The position numbers and the translations under genes are program-made. Below the pieces are notes generated by a model, which ran no database searches, was not told the origin of the DNA, and saw only the letters and a program-made list of their open reading frames with translations. Below, piece by piece: positions 16,089-23,885 of a stretch of DNA of 33,101 nucleotides. How positions within the stretch are numbered: the stretch's first letter is position 1; the number at the start of each line of letters is the position of its first letter. Source of the stretch: Rhodospirillales bacterium (lineage in GTDB: Bacteria > Pseudomonadota > Alphaproteobacteria > BOG-932 > Roseiterribacteraceae); assembly GCA_028291365.1 (NCBI GenBank), contig JAQGIE010000024.1:1-33101 (forward strand), written 5' to 3'.

Positions 16089-16639
16089 TAGCCGGGGCTG
16101 CGCGGGGCAGCGTCGGGCGTCGAGGCGGCCTGGACATAGGGCCCGAGCCGGTTGACGACTTCGCGGGCGTCATACGCGTTAGGGTTGTTCGCGGGCTTGC
16201 GGCCTTTGTAAACCAGAATGTCAGCCTGGGCGCTGAACTCATTGATAGGACGGCTATAACCGTAACCGCCGCCGTAACCGGCCCCGCCGATGAACCCGTG
16301 CCTCCAGCGCGGGCCCCACCAGCCGAAATGTCCGTAATAGGCGGGCTCATCCCAACGATAGGAGACGTCGCGGTCGGTCTGCGCGTTGGCGATCACGAAA
16401 TAGTCGTTGCCGGACTTCAACGTCAGTTCTGCCGCGCGGTAGAGCAGGAAGTTCTCGACCGTCTCGCGCGGCGTGACGGTATTGCCCTTGAAGCTGACGC
16501 GGAATCGATTGGCCTCGATCTGGGTCTCGGAATAGCCCTCGCCGCCGGGCGTTGTGGCGGGGACGTACGGGGTTGGGTAGGCGCAGCTGGCCAGCGCCAA
16601 AAGCGCCGCCAGCGCAGTCGCCGGTCGCAGGTTACGCAT
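16085..16639 (-). CDS. CC0125/CC1285-family lipoprotein
   Basis: Predicted 184-aa lipoprotein. The signal is MRNLRPATALAALLALASC, with the lipidated Cys19 followed by AYPTPY. The mature part has the block GYSETQIEANRFRVSFKGN (about 35-53) and VENFLLYRAAELTL, which I recognise from the alphaproteobacterial CC0125/CC1285 lipoprotein family of unknown function. A Gly/Tyr/Trp-rich stretch (YYGHFGWWGPRW, GGAGYGGGYGY) follows, and then a C-terminal part. The ATG at 16639 has AAAGGAAA upstream on its strand. It is transcribed away from rpsB and runs tail to tail into the LysE-type gene, the stop codons overlapping. Function is unknown; an envelope role is inferred only from the lipid anchor. Confidence 0.88.
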   Translation of the reverse strand: MRNLRPATALAALLALASCAYPTPYVPATTPGGEGYSETQIEANRFRVSFKGNTVTPRETVENFLLYRAAELTLKSGNDYFVIANAQTDRDVSYRWDEPAYYGHFGWWGPRWRHGFIGGAGYGGGYGYSRPINEFSAQADILVYKGRKPANNPNAYDAREVVNRLGPYVQAASTPDAAPRSPGY

Positions 16640-16738
16640 GGGTCGGTTTCCTTTCAGGCCGGAGAACGTTTGAGAACATCGTCTATTCCCTGGCCTGAGC
16701 CCACCCAGGCCGGGGAGTGGTAACGTCACGTGTCCCGG

Positions 16739-16767
16739 TTGCGCCAGCGGACCCAAGCCGCTATATC
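16739..16767 (+). promoter_or_regulatory. Likely sigma-70 promoter of the rpsB cluster
   Basis: TTGCGC (16739-16744) and TATATC (16762-16767) are spaced by 17 bp. They lie about 140 nt ahead of the rpsB ATG, on the correct strand, in the only sizeable gap before this fifteen-kb gene run. Transcription would start near 16774. Judged by eye only. Confidence 0.45.
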
Positions 16768-16773
16768 CCCGCG

Positions 16774-16907
16774 CTCAACTCAACCCCACACGCGGGCTTG
16801 TGCAGGCCGGGAGTTTCGGTTTGCGCTCCGGTGTCTTGCGATCACCCTTCGGGGCGGTTTCGAGGCGACGCCCGCGGCGGACGAACCGGAAAAAGGATAT
16901 TTCGCAG
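16774..16907 (+). other. Structured 5' leader of rpsB
   Basis: If the promoter above is right, the leader is about 134 nt. It contains a small CCC-UUCG-GGG hairpin (16845-16854) with the very stable UUCG tetraloop. Downstream, CGGTT-T-CG (16855-16862) can pair with CGAACCG (16882-16888), leaving one bulged T, to give a hairpin ending about 20 nt before the start codon. The Shine-Dalgarno AAGGA follows at 16893. In gammaproteobacteria the S2 protein represses its own rpsB-tsf message; whether this leader does the same is inference. Confidence 0.35.
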
Positions 16908-17687
16908 ATGGCTCTGCCTGCTTTCAGCATGCGCCAGCTCCTCGAAGCTGGTGTTCACTTCGGCCACCACACGCGTCGTTGGAACCCCAAGATGAAGCCG
17001 TTCATCTTCGGTGTCCGCAACGGCATCCACATTATCGATCTCGAACAGTCGGTGCCGATGCTGCACCAGGCGCTGCAGGCCGTGCGCGACGTCGCCGCCA
17101 ATGGCGGCCGCATCCTGTTCGTCGGCACCAAGCGTCAGGCGCAGGAAAAGATCGCCGCTGCTGCGCAGCGCTGCGGTCAGTACTACGTCAATCACCGTTG
17201 GCTCGGCGGCATGCTGACCAATTGGAAGACGATCTCGGGCTCGATCCGTCGCCTGCGCGAACTCGACGAGAAGCTGCTCTCGGCTGAGACGCAGCACGGC
17301 CTGACCAAGAAAGAGCTGCTGCAGCTGACGCGCGAGAAGGACAAGCTCGAGCGCGCACTCGGCGGCATCAAGGAAATGGGCGGTCTGCCCGACGCGATCT
17401 TCATCATCGACGTCACCCGCGAGTCGATCGCGGTGCAGGAAGCCACCAACTTGAAGATCCCGGTCATCGCGGTCGTCGACTCGAACGCTGATCCGTCGGG
17501 CGTGACCTATCCGATCCCGGGCAACGACGACGCGCTGCGCGCGATCGAAATGTATTGCGATTTGGTCGCGTCGGCGGTGCTCGACGGCCTGCAGGCCGAA
17601 CTGCGTGCGTCGGGCGTCGATATCGGTGCCAACGAGAAGGCGCCGGTGGAATTGCTGCCGGAGCCCCAGGCCGCGCCGGTCGCCTGA
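16908..17687 (+). CDS. rpsB: 30S ribosomal protein S2
   Basis: Component of the small ribosomal subunit, needed for S1 binding. The protein has 259 aa, a typical bacterial length. Typical family blocks are [20 protein letters not shown] near the N-terminus, [38 protein letters not shown], and [12 protein letters not shown] toward the end. The ATG at 16908 is preceded by AAGGA with 10-nt spacing. It opens the long plus-strand cluster; tsf follows after 27 nt. An open frame extends upstream to 16800 but lies in the leader. Confidence 0.99.
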   Translation: MALPAFSMRQLLEAGVHFGHHTRRWNPKMKPFIFGVRNGIHIIDLEQSVPMLHQALQAVRDVAANGGRILFVGTKRQAQEKIAAAAQRCGQYYVNHRWLGGMLTNWKTISGSIRRLRELDEKLLSAETQHGLTKKELLQLTREKDKLERALGGIKEMGGLPDAIFIIDVTRESIAVQEATNLKIPVIAVVDSNADPSGVTYPIPGNDDALRAIEMYCDLVASAVLDGLQAELRASGVDIGANEKAPVELLPEPQAAPVA

Positions 17688-17714
17688 CGAAACTTTGATC
17701 TGAGAGTACGAGAC

Positions 17715-18635
17715 ATGGCCGAAATCACCGCTGCGCTGGTGAAGGATCTTCGCGAAAAGACCGGCGCCGGCATGATGGATTGCAAGAAGGCGTTGGGCGA
17801 AGTGGCCGGCGACTTCGAAGCTGCCGTCGACTGGCTGCGCAAGAAGGGCCTTGCCGCAGCCGCCAAAAAGTCGGGCCGCGTCGCGGCCGAAGGTCTGGTC
17901 ACGGTCGCGACCGCCGGCACCTCGGGTGCGGTGGTCGAGATCAACGCCGAGACCGACTTCGTCGCGCGCAACGACCAGTTCCAGGCCTTCGTGAAGAGCG
18001 TCGGTCATACCGCACTGCTCGTCGACGGCGATCTCGAAGCGCTGAAGAACGCCAAGCACGGCGGCAAGACGGTTCAGGAAGAGCTGACGCAGCTCATCGC
18101 CACGATCGGCGAGAACATGAATGTCCGCCGCGTCGCCAAGCTCGCCGTTCGCCAAGGCGTCGTCGCCAGCTACGTGCACAACCCGATCGCGCCGAACCTC
18201 GGCAAGATCGGCGTCCTCGTGGCGCTGGAATCGGCCGGCGATCCGGAAAAGCTGCAGGCGCTCGGCCGTCAGCTCGCGATGCATGTCGCGGCTGCGCGTC
18301 CGGAAGCGCTTTCGGTCGGCGACGTCGATCCGACCAGCCTCGATCGCGAGCGTGAAGTGCTTGCCGATCAGGCGCGCGCGTCGGGCAAGGGCGAAGACAT
18401 CATCGCCAAGATGGTCGAAGGCCGTCTGCGCAAGTACTACGAAGAAGTGGTGCTGCTCGAGCAAGTCTACGTCGTCGACGGCGAGTCGAAGGTGAAGTCG
18501 GTCGTCGAAAAGGCGACCAAGGAGATCGGTGCACCGGTCGTGCTTGCTGGTTTCGTGCGCTTCGCGCTCGGCGAAGGCATCGAGAAGGAGCAGGTGGACT
18601 TCGCCGCCGAGGTCGCGGCCCAGGCCGGTCACTGA
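17715..18635 (+). CDS. tsf: Translation elongation factor Ts
   Basis: Guanine-nucleotide exchange factor that regenerates EF-Tu-GTP. The protein has 306 aa. The N-terminal UBA-like segment [20 protein letters not shown] (with DCKKAL next) and the EF-Tu-contacting block [12 protein letters not shown] are present. The C-terminal dimerisation domain includes [23 protein letters not shown] lies ahead of the ATG. It has the standard position after rpsB and 8 nt before pyrH. Confidence 0.99.
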   Translation: MAEITAALVKDLREKTGAGMMDCKKALGEVAGDFEAAVDWLRKKGLAAAAKKSGRVAAEGLVTVATAGTSGAVVEINAETDFVARNDQFQAFVKSVGHTALLVDGDLEALKNAKHGGKTVQEELTQLIATIGENMNVRRVAKLAVRQGVVASYVHNPIAPNLGKIGVLVALESAGDPEKLQALGRQLAMHVAAARPEALSVGDVDPTSLDREREVLADQARASGKGEDIIAKMVEGRLRKYYEEVVLLEQVYVVDGESKVKSVVEKATKEIGAPVVLAGFVRFALGEGIEKEQVDFAAEVAAQAGH

Positions 18636-18643
18636 GGCCGCTG

Positions 18644-19372
18644 GTGCCGGAGGGCGCAGAACCTTCGTTTAAGCGCGTCCTCCTCAAGGTCTCGGGTGAG
18701 GCCTTGATGGGGGATCGCGAATACGGACTCGATTCGATCACCGTCGAGCGTATCGCCGCTGAAGTGAAAGCGGTCGTCGAGATGGGCGTTCAGGTCTGTC
18801 TCGTGATCGGCGGCGGCAACATCTGTCGCGGCATCTCGGGTGCTGCGGACGGCATGGAACGCGCCAGCGCCGATTACATGGGCATGCTGGCCACCGTCAT
18901 CAATTCGCTCGCGGTGCAGAACGCGCTCGAACGCCTCGGCGTTTCGACCCGCGTTCAGTCCGCGATTCCGATGACGACGGTGTGCGAGCCGTACATTCGT
19001 CGCCGTGCGGTCCGGCATATGGAAAAGGGGCGGGTGGTGATTTTCGCCGCCGGCACCGGTAACCCGTATTTCACCACCGACACGGCCGCCGCGCTGCGCG
19101 CCAGCGAGATGGGCTGCGACGCGCTGCTCAAAGGGACCAAGGTCGACGGCGTCTACAGCGCCGATCCGCACAAGGATCGGACGGCGACGCGGTACGAGAA
19201 ACTCACGTATCTCGATGTGCTGGCGCGCGATCTCGGCGTGATGGACGCTTCGGCCATCAGCCTGGCGCGCGAGAGCGATATTCCGATTCTCGTCTTCTCG
19301 ATCACCGAGCCCAACGGCTTCGCGAATATCTTCCGCGGCTCGGGCCGCTATACGATCGTCACAAATCGCTGA
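18644..19372 (+). CDS. pyrH: Uridylate kinase (UMP kinase)
   Basis: Phosphorylates UMP to UDP in pyrimidine nucleotide synthesis; an amino-acid-kinase-fold hexamer usually controlled by GTP and UTP. The protein has 242 aa. Blocks are [15 protein letters not shown] (10-24), [26 protein letters not shown] and [15 protein letters not shown]. The start is a GTG at 18644, 8 nt after the tsf stop; the N-terminal extension before KRVLLK is short, as in relatives. frr follows after 14 nt. Confidence 0.98.
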   Translation: MPEGAEPSFKRVLLKVSGEALMGDREYGLDSITVERIAAEVKAVVEMGVQVCLVIGGGNICRGISGAADGMERASADYMGMLATVINSLAVQNALERLGVSTRVQSAIPMTTVCEPYIRRRAVRHMEKGRVVIFAAGTGNPYFTTDTAAALRASEMGCDALLKGTKVDGVYSADPHKDRTATRYEKLTYLDVLARDLGVMDASAISLARESDIPILVFSITEPNGFANIFRGSGRYTIVTNR

Positions 19373-19386
19373 TACGGACCTGAACC

Positions 19387-19944
19387 ATGACCCATCCGAA
19401 GCTGGCCGACGTCAACCGGCGCATGGATTCGGCGCTGGAAGTGCTGAAGAAGGAATTCGGCGGCCTGCGCACCGGCCGCGCCTCAGCCGGCCTGCTCGAG
19501 CCGGTGATGGTCGAGGCCTATGGCCAGACCATGCCATTGAACCAGGTCGGCACGGTGAGCGTTCCTGAGCCGCGTCTGATCACGGTTTCGGTGTGGGACA
19601 AGGGCATGGTCGCCGCGGTCGCGAAAGCCATCAGCGCGGCCGGTCTCGGTCTCAACGCCCAGGCCGACGGCACGACGATTCGGGTTCCGATTCCTGAACT
19701 GAACCAGGAACGGCGCGCCGAGTTGGCGAAAGTCGCAGGCAAATATTCCGAAGAGGCGCGTGTCGCCGTGCGCAATGTGCGCCGCGACGGCATGGACCTC
19801 TTGAAGAAGGCCGAGAAGGATCGCGAAATTTCCGAGGACGAGCACAAGCGCTTGGCCGAAGAAGTGCAGAAGATCACCGACGCGCACATCAAGAAGATCG
19901 ATGAAGCGCTCGCGGCGAAGGAAAAGGAAATCAAGCAGGTCTGA
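19387..19944 (+). CDS. frr: Ribosome recycling factor
   Basis: Splits post-termination ribosomes together with EF-G. The protein has 185 aa, the standard length. Blocks are [21 protein letters not shown] (20-40 region), [34 protein letters not shown] and the C-terminal helical [19 protein letters not shown]. The last base of its TGA is the first base of the uppS ATG (TGATG), so uppS translation is probably coupled to frr termination. Confidence 0.99.
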   Translation: MTHPKLADVNRRMDSALEVLKKEFGGLRTGRASAGLLEPVMVEAYGQTMPLNQVGTVSVPEPRLITVSVWDKGMVAAVAKAISAAGLGLNAQADGTTIRVPIPELNQERRAELAKVAGKYSEEARVAVRNVRRDGMDLLKKAEKDREISEDEHKRLAEEVQKITDAHIKKIDEALAAKEKEIKQV

Positions 19945-20666
19945 TGCCGAGCACTGCCGCACCCGTCGACGCACTGCCGGTCCATGTTGCGATCATCATG
20001 GATGGCAACGGGCGTTGGGCGACGGCGCGCGGCCTGACGCGTACGGCGGGTCATCGCAAAGGCATCGAAACGGTCCGCCGCACCATCGAAATGGTCGGCG
20101 AGCGCGGCATTCCCTATCTGACGCTGTTCGGTTTCTCGAGCGAGAATTGGCGCCGTCCCGCCGCCGAAGTCGAAGATCTGATGTTGCTGCTGCGCTATTA
20201 CCTGCGCAGCGAGATCGCCGAGCTGCACAAGCAGAATGTGCGGCTGCGCGTGATCGGCGAGCGCAACAAGCTCGCGCCCGACATCGTCAAGCTGATCGAA
20301 CGCGCCGAGGCGCTGACCAAAGACAACACCGCCTTGAACCTGACCGTCGCGCTGTCCTATGGCGGGCGTCAGGATCTGGTGCAGGCCGCGCGCAAGCTCG
20401 CAGCCTCGGGAATCGATCCGGCGAGCATCGACGAAAACGCACTCGCGCGTGCGTTGTGGACCGCTGAACTGCCCGACCCGGATCTGCTGATCCGGACCTC
20501 CGGTGAACAGCGTATTTCAAATTTCTTCTTGTGGCAGTCGGCCTATGCGGAGCTTGTCTTCCTCGATACGCTCTGGCCGGATTTTTCGCAGTCGGATCTA
20601 GATCATGCCATCCGCGAATTCGGCCGGCGCGAGCGCCGATACGGCGCGGTCCTGGAAACACGCTGA
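19944..20666 (+). CDS. uppS: Undecaprenyl diphosphate synthase
   Basis: Cis-prenyltransferase making the C55 lipid carrier for peptidoglycan and polysaccharide assembly, acting at the cytoplasmic face of the inner membrane. The protein has 240 aa. The catalytic Asp20 lies in HVAIIMDGNGRWA. Further blocks are GFSSENWRRP, LNLTVALSYGGRQD, DLLIRTSGEQRISNFFLWQ and the C-terminal FGRRERRYG. It overlaps frr by 1 nt and cdsA by 62 nt. Confidence 0.98.
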   Translation: MPSTAAPVDALPVHVAIIMDGNGRWATARGLTRTAGHRKGIETVRRTIEMVGERGIPYLTLFGFSSENWRRPAAEVEDLMLLLRYYLRSEIAELHKQNVRLRVIGERNKLAPDIVKLIERAEALTKDNTALNLTVALSYGGRQDLVQAARKLAASGIDPASIDENALARALWTAELPDPDLLIRTSGEQRISNFFLWQSAYAELVFLDTLWPDFSQSDLDHAIREFGRRERRYGAVLETR

Positions 20667-21495
20667 AGGCGACGCCGCGCCCCCGAAGCATGGGCGCGAC
20701 CGCAACCTGCTGGAGCGGGTCGCATCGGCGCTGGTGCTGGCGCCGCCCGTCATCGCGGCCGCGATCTGGGGCGGCACGTTGTTCGACCTTCTGGTTTTCG
20801 CCTTCACCGCCGCGGCGTTGCGCGAATGGCTGCGCATGACCTGGCCCGATCCGCCCGTCCAATATGCCGTAATCGCCTATCTCGGCCTGTTTTTCCTGCT
20901 CGTCGCGACCTGGACCGGCGGTCTCTGGCCGGCGCTCGCGACCGGCCTCATCGCCGGCGCCGGCCTGCTTTCCATGGCGCGGCTGAGCGGTGCGCAACAT
21001 CCGTGGCTGAGCACGTTCGGGCTCGCCTATGTCGGCGCCAGCCTGGTGGCGCTCGCCTGGCTGCGCGGCCATGACCCGCACGGCTGGCAGGACCTGTTGT
21101 TCGTGCTTCCGGTGATCTGGGCGAGCGACATCGGCGGCTACGCGCTGGGCAAGGCGCTGGGCGGCCCGAAATTGTGGCCGCGCATCAGCCCCAAAAAGAC
21201 CTGGGCCGGGGTCATCGGCGGCTTTGCCCTGGCCGGCCTGGTGGGCTTCGCCTGGGCCGAGGGGTTCGGGGCGCCCCTGGAACCCACCTTGCTCGTCACC
21301 GCGTTGGTGGCTGCATTGGGGCTTGCCGGCGATCTGTTCGAAAGCGCGCTCAAGCGGCGCTACGGCTTCAAGGATTCGGGCGGCTTGATCCCGGGCCATG
21401 GTGGGGTGCTGGACCGGATCGATGCGGCGTTGCTGGCGGTTCCGGGCTTTGCGCTGCTTGTCGCACTCGCCGGCCGGCTCACGGCGTGGCATTGA
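20605..21495 (+). CDS. cdsA: Phosphatidate cytidylyltransferase (CDP-diacylglycerol synthase)
   Basis: Inner-membrane enzyme converting phosphatidic acid and CTP to CDP-diacylglycerol, the precursor of all phospholipids. The protein has 296 aa with multiple hydrophobic segments. The family signature, SALKRRYGFKDSGGLIPGHG continuing into GVLDRID, spans about residues 247-273. The ASDIGGYALGK and PRISPKKTWAG blocks are also typical. The start at 20605 gives an unusually long 62-nt overlap with uppS. No other ATG, GTG or TTG lies in frame before the first transmembrane segment, so this start is likely although the first ~30 residues look unstructured and variable. Confidence 0.96.
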   Translation: MPSANSAGASADTARSWKHAEGDAAPPKHGRDRNLLERVASALVLAPPVIAAAIWGGTLFDLLVFAFTAAALREWLRMTWPDPPVQYAVIAYLGLFFLLVATWTGGLWPALATGLIAGAGLLSMARLSGAQHPWLSTFGLAYVGASLVALAWLRGHDPHGWQDLLFVLPVIWASDIGGYALGKALGGPKLWPRISPKKTWAGVIGGFALAGLVGFAWAEGFGAPLEPTLLVTALVAALGLAGDLFESALKRRYGFKDSGGLIPGHGGVLDRIDAALLAVPGFALLVALAGRLTAWH

Positions 21496-21502
21496 GGCGC
21501 CC

Positions 21503-22696
21503 GTGACGAAACGGATTACGATTCTCGGCGCGACCGGCTCGGTCGGCCGCACAACGCTGGACCTCGTCGCGGACCATCCCGATCAGTTCCGCATTGTGGC
21601 CCTGACCGCCAACCGTGACGCGACGGCGCTTGCCGCCGCCGCGCGCCGCTTCGGCGCCGAACGGGCGGTGGTCGCCGACCCGAGCTGCTACGCGGCGCTC
21701 AAAGAGGCGCTTGCCGGTTCGGGCATCGAAGCCGCCGCCGGCCTGGCCGCGGTCTGCGACGCCGCCAGCATGCCGGCCGACATCGTCGTCGCCGCGATCG
21801 TCGGCGCCGCTGGTCTCAAGCCGACCCTGGCCGCGATCGAAGCCGGCATCCCGGTCGCCCTGGCAAACAAGGAAACGTTGGTCTGCGCCGGCGAGATCGT
21901 GCTGCAGGCGACCGCGCGCACCGGCGTCCGGCTGCTGCCGGTCGACAGCGAGCACAGCGCGATCTTCCAGGTCTTCGCACCGGAAGAACGCCGCGCCGTC
22001 GAACGGCTGATCCTGACCGCCTCGGGCGGGCCGTTCCGCGACGCGCCGATGTCGGTGATGGCACGCGCCACCGCCGCCGACGCGGTGAAGCATCCGATCT
22101 GGTCGATGGGTGCCAAGATCTCGGTCGACAGCGCGACGATGATGAACAAGGGCCTCGAAGTGATCGAGGCGCATTTCCTGTTCGCGATGCCGGAAGAGCG
22201 CATCGATATCGTCGTGCATCCGCAATCGGTCGTGCATTCGCTGGTCGAATATCAGGACGGGTCGGTGCTGGCCCATCTCGGCCATCCCGACATGCGCACG
22301 CCCATCGCAGTCGCGTTGGCGTGGCCAAAGCGCCTCGAGACCCGATGCAAGCGGCTCGACCTGGCCCAGATCGGCAAGCTGACCTTCGAACCGGCCGATC
22401 CGGTAAGATTCCCGGCCATCCGGCTGGCCCGCGAGGCGCTGCGCGCCCGGGGCGCCGCGCCGACGGTTCTCAACGCAGCCAACGAGGTGGCGGTCGCCGC
22501 CTTCCTCGAAAACCGCATCGGATTCCTGGACATTGCCGCGATCGTGGAACGCACGCTCGAGGCCGGTCCCACGGGTCCGATCGGATCGCTCGACGATGTG
22601 CTCCAGGTGGACGAGACTGCCCGCCGCATTGCCGCCTCTTTCGTGACGGCGTCTGATGCCACGCTCGCGCCGCAAGTCGCGGCGTCGGCGGGCTGA
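21503..22696 (+). CDS. dxr: 1-deoxy-D-xylulose 5-phosphate reductoisomerase
   Basis: First committed step of the non-mevalonate (MEP) isoprenoid pathway: NADPH-dependent conversion of DXP to MEP; the target of fosmidomycin. The protein has 397 aa. NADPH-binding GATGSVG lies at residues 9-15, NKETLVCAGEIV at 122-133, metal ligands Asp148 and Glu150 in LLPVDSEHSAIFQ, then ASGGPFRD and SATMMNKGLEVIEAHFLF. The start is a GTG at 21503, 7 nt after cdsA. Placement between cdsA and rseP is the usual proteobacterial order and feeds UppS with isoprenoid precursors. Confidence 0.98.
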   Translation: MTKRITILGATGSVGRTTLDLVADHPDQFRIVALTANRDATALAAAARRFGAERAVVADPSCYAALKEALAGSGIEAAAGLAAVCDAASMPADIVVAAIVGAAGLKPTLAAIEAGIPVALANKETLVCAGEIVLQATARTGVRLLPVDSEHSAIFQVFAPEERRAVERLILTASGGPFRDAPMSVMARATAADAVKHPIWSMGAKISVDSATMMNKGLEVIEAHFLFAMPEERIDIVVHPQSVVHSLVEYQDGSVLAHLGHPDMRTPIAVALAWPKRLETRCKRLDLAQIGKLTFEPADPVRFPAIRLAREALRARGAAPTVLNAANEVAVAAFLENRIGFLDIAAIVERTLEAGPTGPIGSLDDVLQVDETARRIAASFVTASDATLAPQVAASAG

Positions 22697-22728
22697 CGCG
22701 CCGTCCTTTAACGCTCCGGTCCGCTCAA

Positions 22729-23868
22729 ATGGGTTTTCTAGGTTCCAGTCTCGGCTACGTGCTGCCGTTCCTGATCGTGCTCACCGTGCTCGTGTTCATT
22801 CACGAGCTTGGGCATTACTGGGTCGCGCGCCGCTGCGGCGTGCGCGTCGAGATGTTCTCGATCGGCTTCGGCCCCGAACTGTTCGGCTTCTTCGACAAGG
22901 CCGGTACGCGCTGGAAATTCAGCGCGCTGCCGCTCGGCGGCTTCGTCAAGATGTTCGGCGATCAGGACGTCGCCAGCAAACCCGTGTCGCCCGACGAGGC
23001 GTCGCACATGGATGCCGAGGAGCGCAAAGTCTCCTTCATCCACAAAACGCTGCCGCAGCGGGCCGCGATCGTCGCCGCGGGCCCGATCGCCAATTTCATT
23101 TTCGCCATCGTGGCGCTGGCCATCCTGTTCGCGACGGTCGGACAGGCCTTCACGCCGCCGGTGCTGGGCGAAGTCGTTGCTGACGGCGCCGCCGCGGCCG
23201 CGGGGCTGAAGGCGGGCGATCGCGTCGTCTCGGTTGCGGGGCAGGGCGTCGACCGATTCGAAGACCTGTCGCAGGCGGTTCGCCTGCGCCCCGACGTGAC
23301 CTTCCCACTGACGGTTTTGCGCGACGGTCAGCAGATCGACCTGATGGTGACGCCCAAGGCGTCCGAGCTCACTGACAATTTTGGTAACAAGCACCGCGTC
23401 GGCCAGCTCGGCGTGCGCAGCGGGCAGCCCGAGATCGTGCAGCACGATCCGTTGACCGCGGTCTGGCGCGCGACGCTCGAGACCGCGTCGATGGTCCGCA
23501 ACACCGGCGTCGCGCTGGGTCAGATGCTGGCCGGCACCCGCGGTACCGAGGAGTTGGGCGGGCCGCTGCGAATCGCGCAGATGTCGAAAGATTTCTGGCA
23601 CACCGGCGCAGTCGGTTTCGTAACATTCATGGCGGTACTTTCGATCAATCTCGGCTTGATTAACCTGTTTCCGGTTCCGATGCTGGACGGGGGACATCTG
23701 ATGATCTATGGCATCGAGGCCCTGCGCGGTCGCCCGCTCGGGGAACGCGCGCTCAACTTCAGTTTCCGTGTCGGGCTCGCCCTTGTCGTCATGCTCGGTG
23801 TTTTCGCCCTGTGGAACGACCTGGTGAACCTCAAGGCCGTCGAGTACGTCCGGAACCTGATCTCGTAG
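22729..23868 (+). CDS. rseP: Site-2 intramembrane zinc metalloprotease RseP
   Basis: Inner-membrane protease that cleaves transmembrane anti-sigma factors and signal-peptide remnants after a first-site cut. The protein has 379 aa. The zinc motif is HELGH (25-29) in the first membrane helix, and the third ligand Asp320 is in NLFPVPMLDGGH. One PDZ domain is apparent (about 145-210, GLKAGDRVVSVAGQGV), whereas E. coli RseP has two; a single PDZ is common in alphaproteobacterial relatives. Other membrane helices are near 118-138, 295-315 and 350-370. The gene lies 17 nt ahead of bamA, fitting an envelope-stress link. Confidence 0.97.
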   Translation: MGFLGSSLGYVLPFLIVLTVLVFIHELGHYWVARRCGVRVEMFSIGFGPELFGFFDKAGTRWKFSALPLGGFVKMFGDQDVASKPVSPDEASHMDAEERKVSFIHKTLPQRAAIVAAGPIANFIFAIVALAILFATVGQAFTPPVLGEVVADGAAAAAGLKAGDRVVSVAGQGVDRFEDLSQAVRLRPDVTFPLTVLRDGQQIDLMVTPKASELTDNFGNKHRVGQLGVRSGQPEIVQHDPLTAVWRATLETASMVRNTGVALGQMLAGTRGTEELGGPLRIAQMSKDFWHTGAVGFVTFMAVLSINLGLINLFPVPMLDGGHLMIYGIEALRGRPLGERALNFSFRVGLALVVMLGVFALWNDLVNLKAVEYVRNLIS

Positions 23869-23885
23869 GACTGATCCTCCGACAC

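Noticed and set aside
16692-16711. GGCCTG/CAGGCC inverted repeat between the CC0125-type lipoprotein gene and rpsB
   Set aside because: A 6-bp GC-only stem in such GC-rich DNA is expected by chance, and it does not coincide with a start, stop or T-run.
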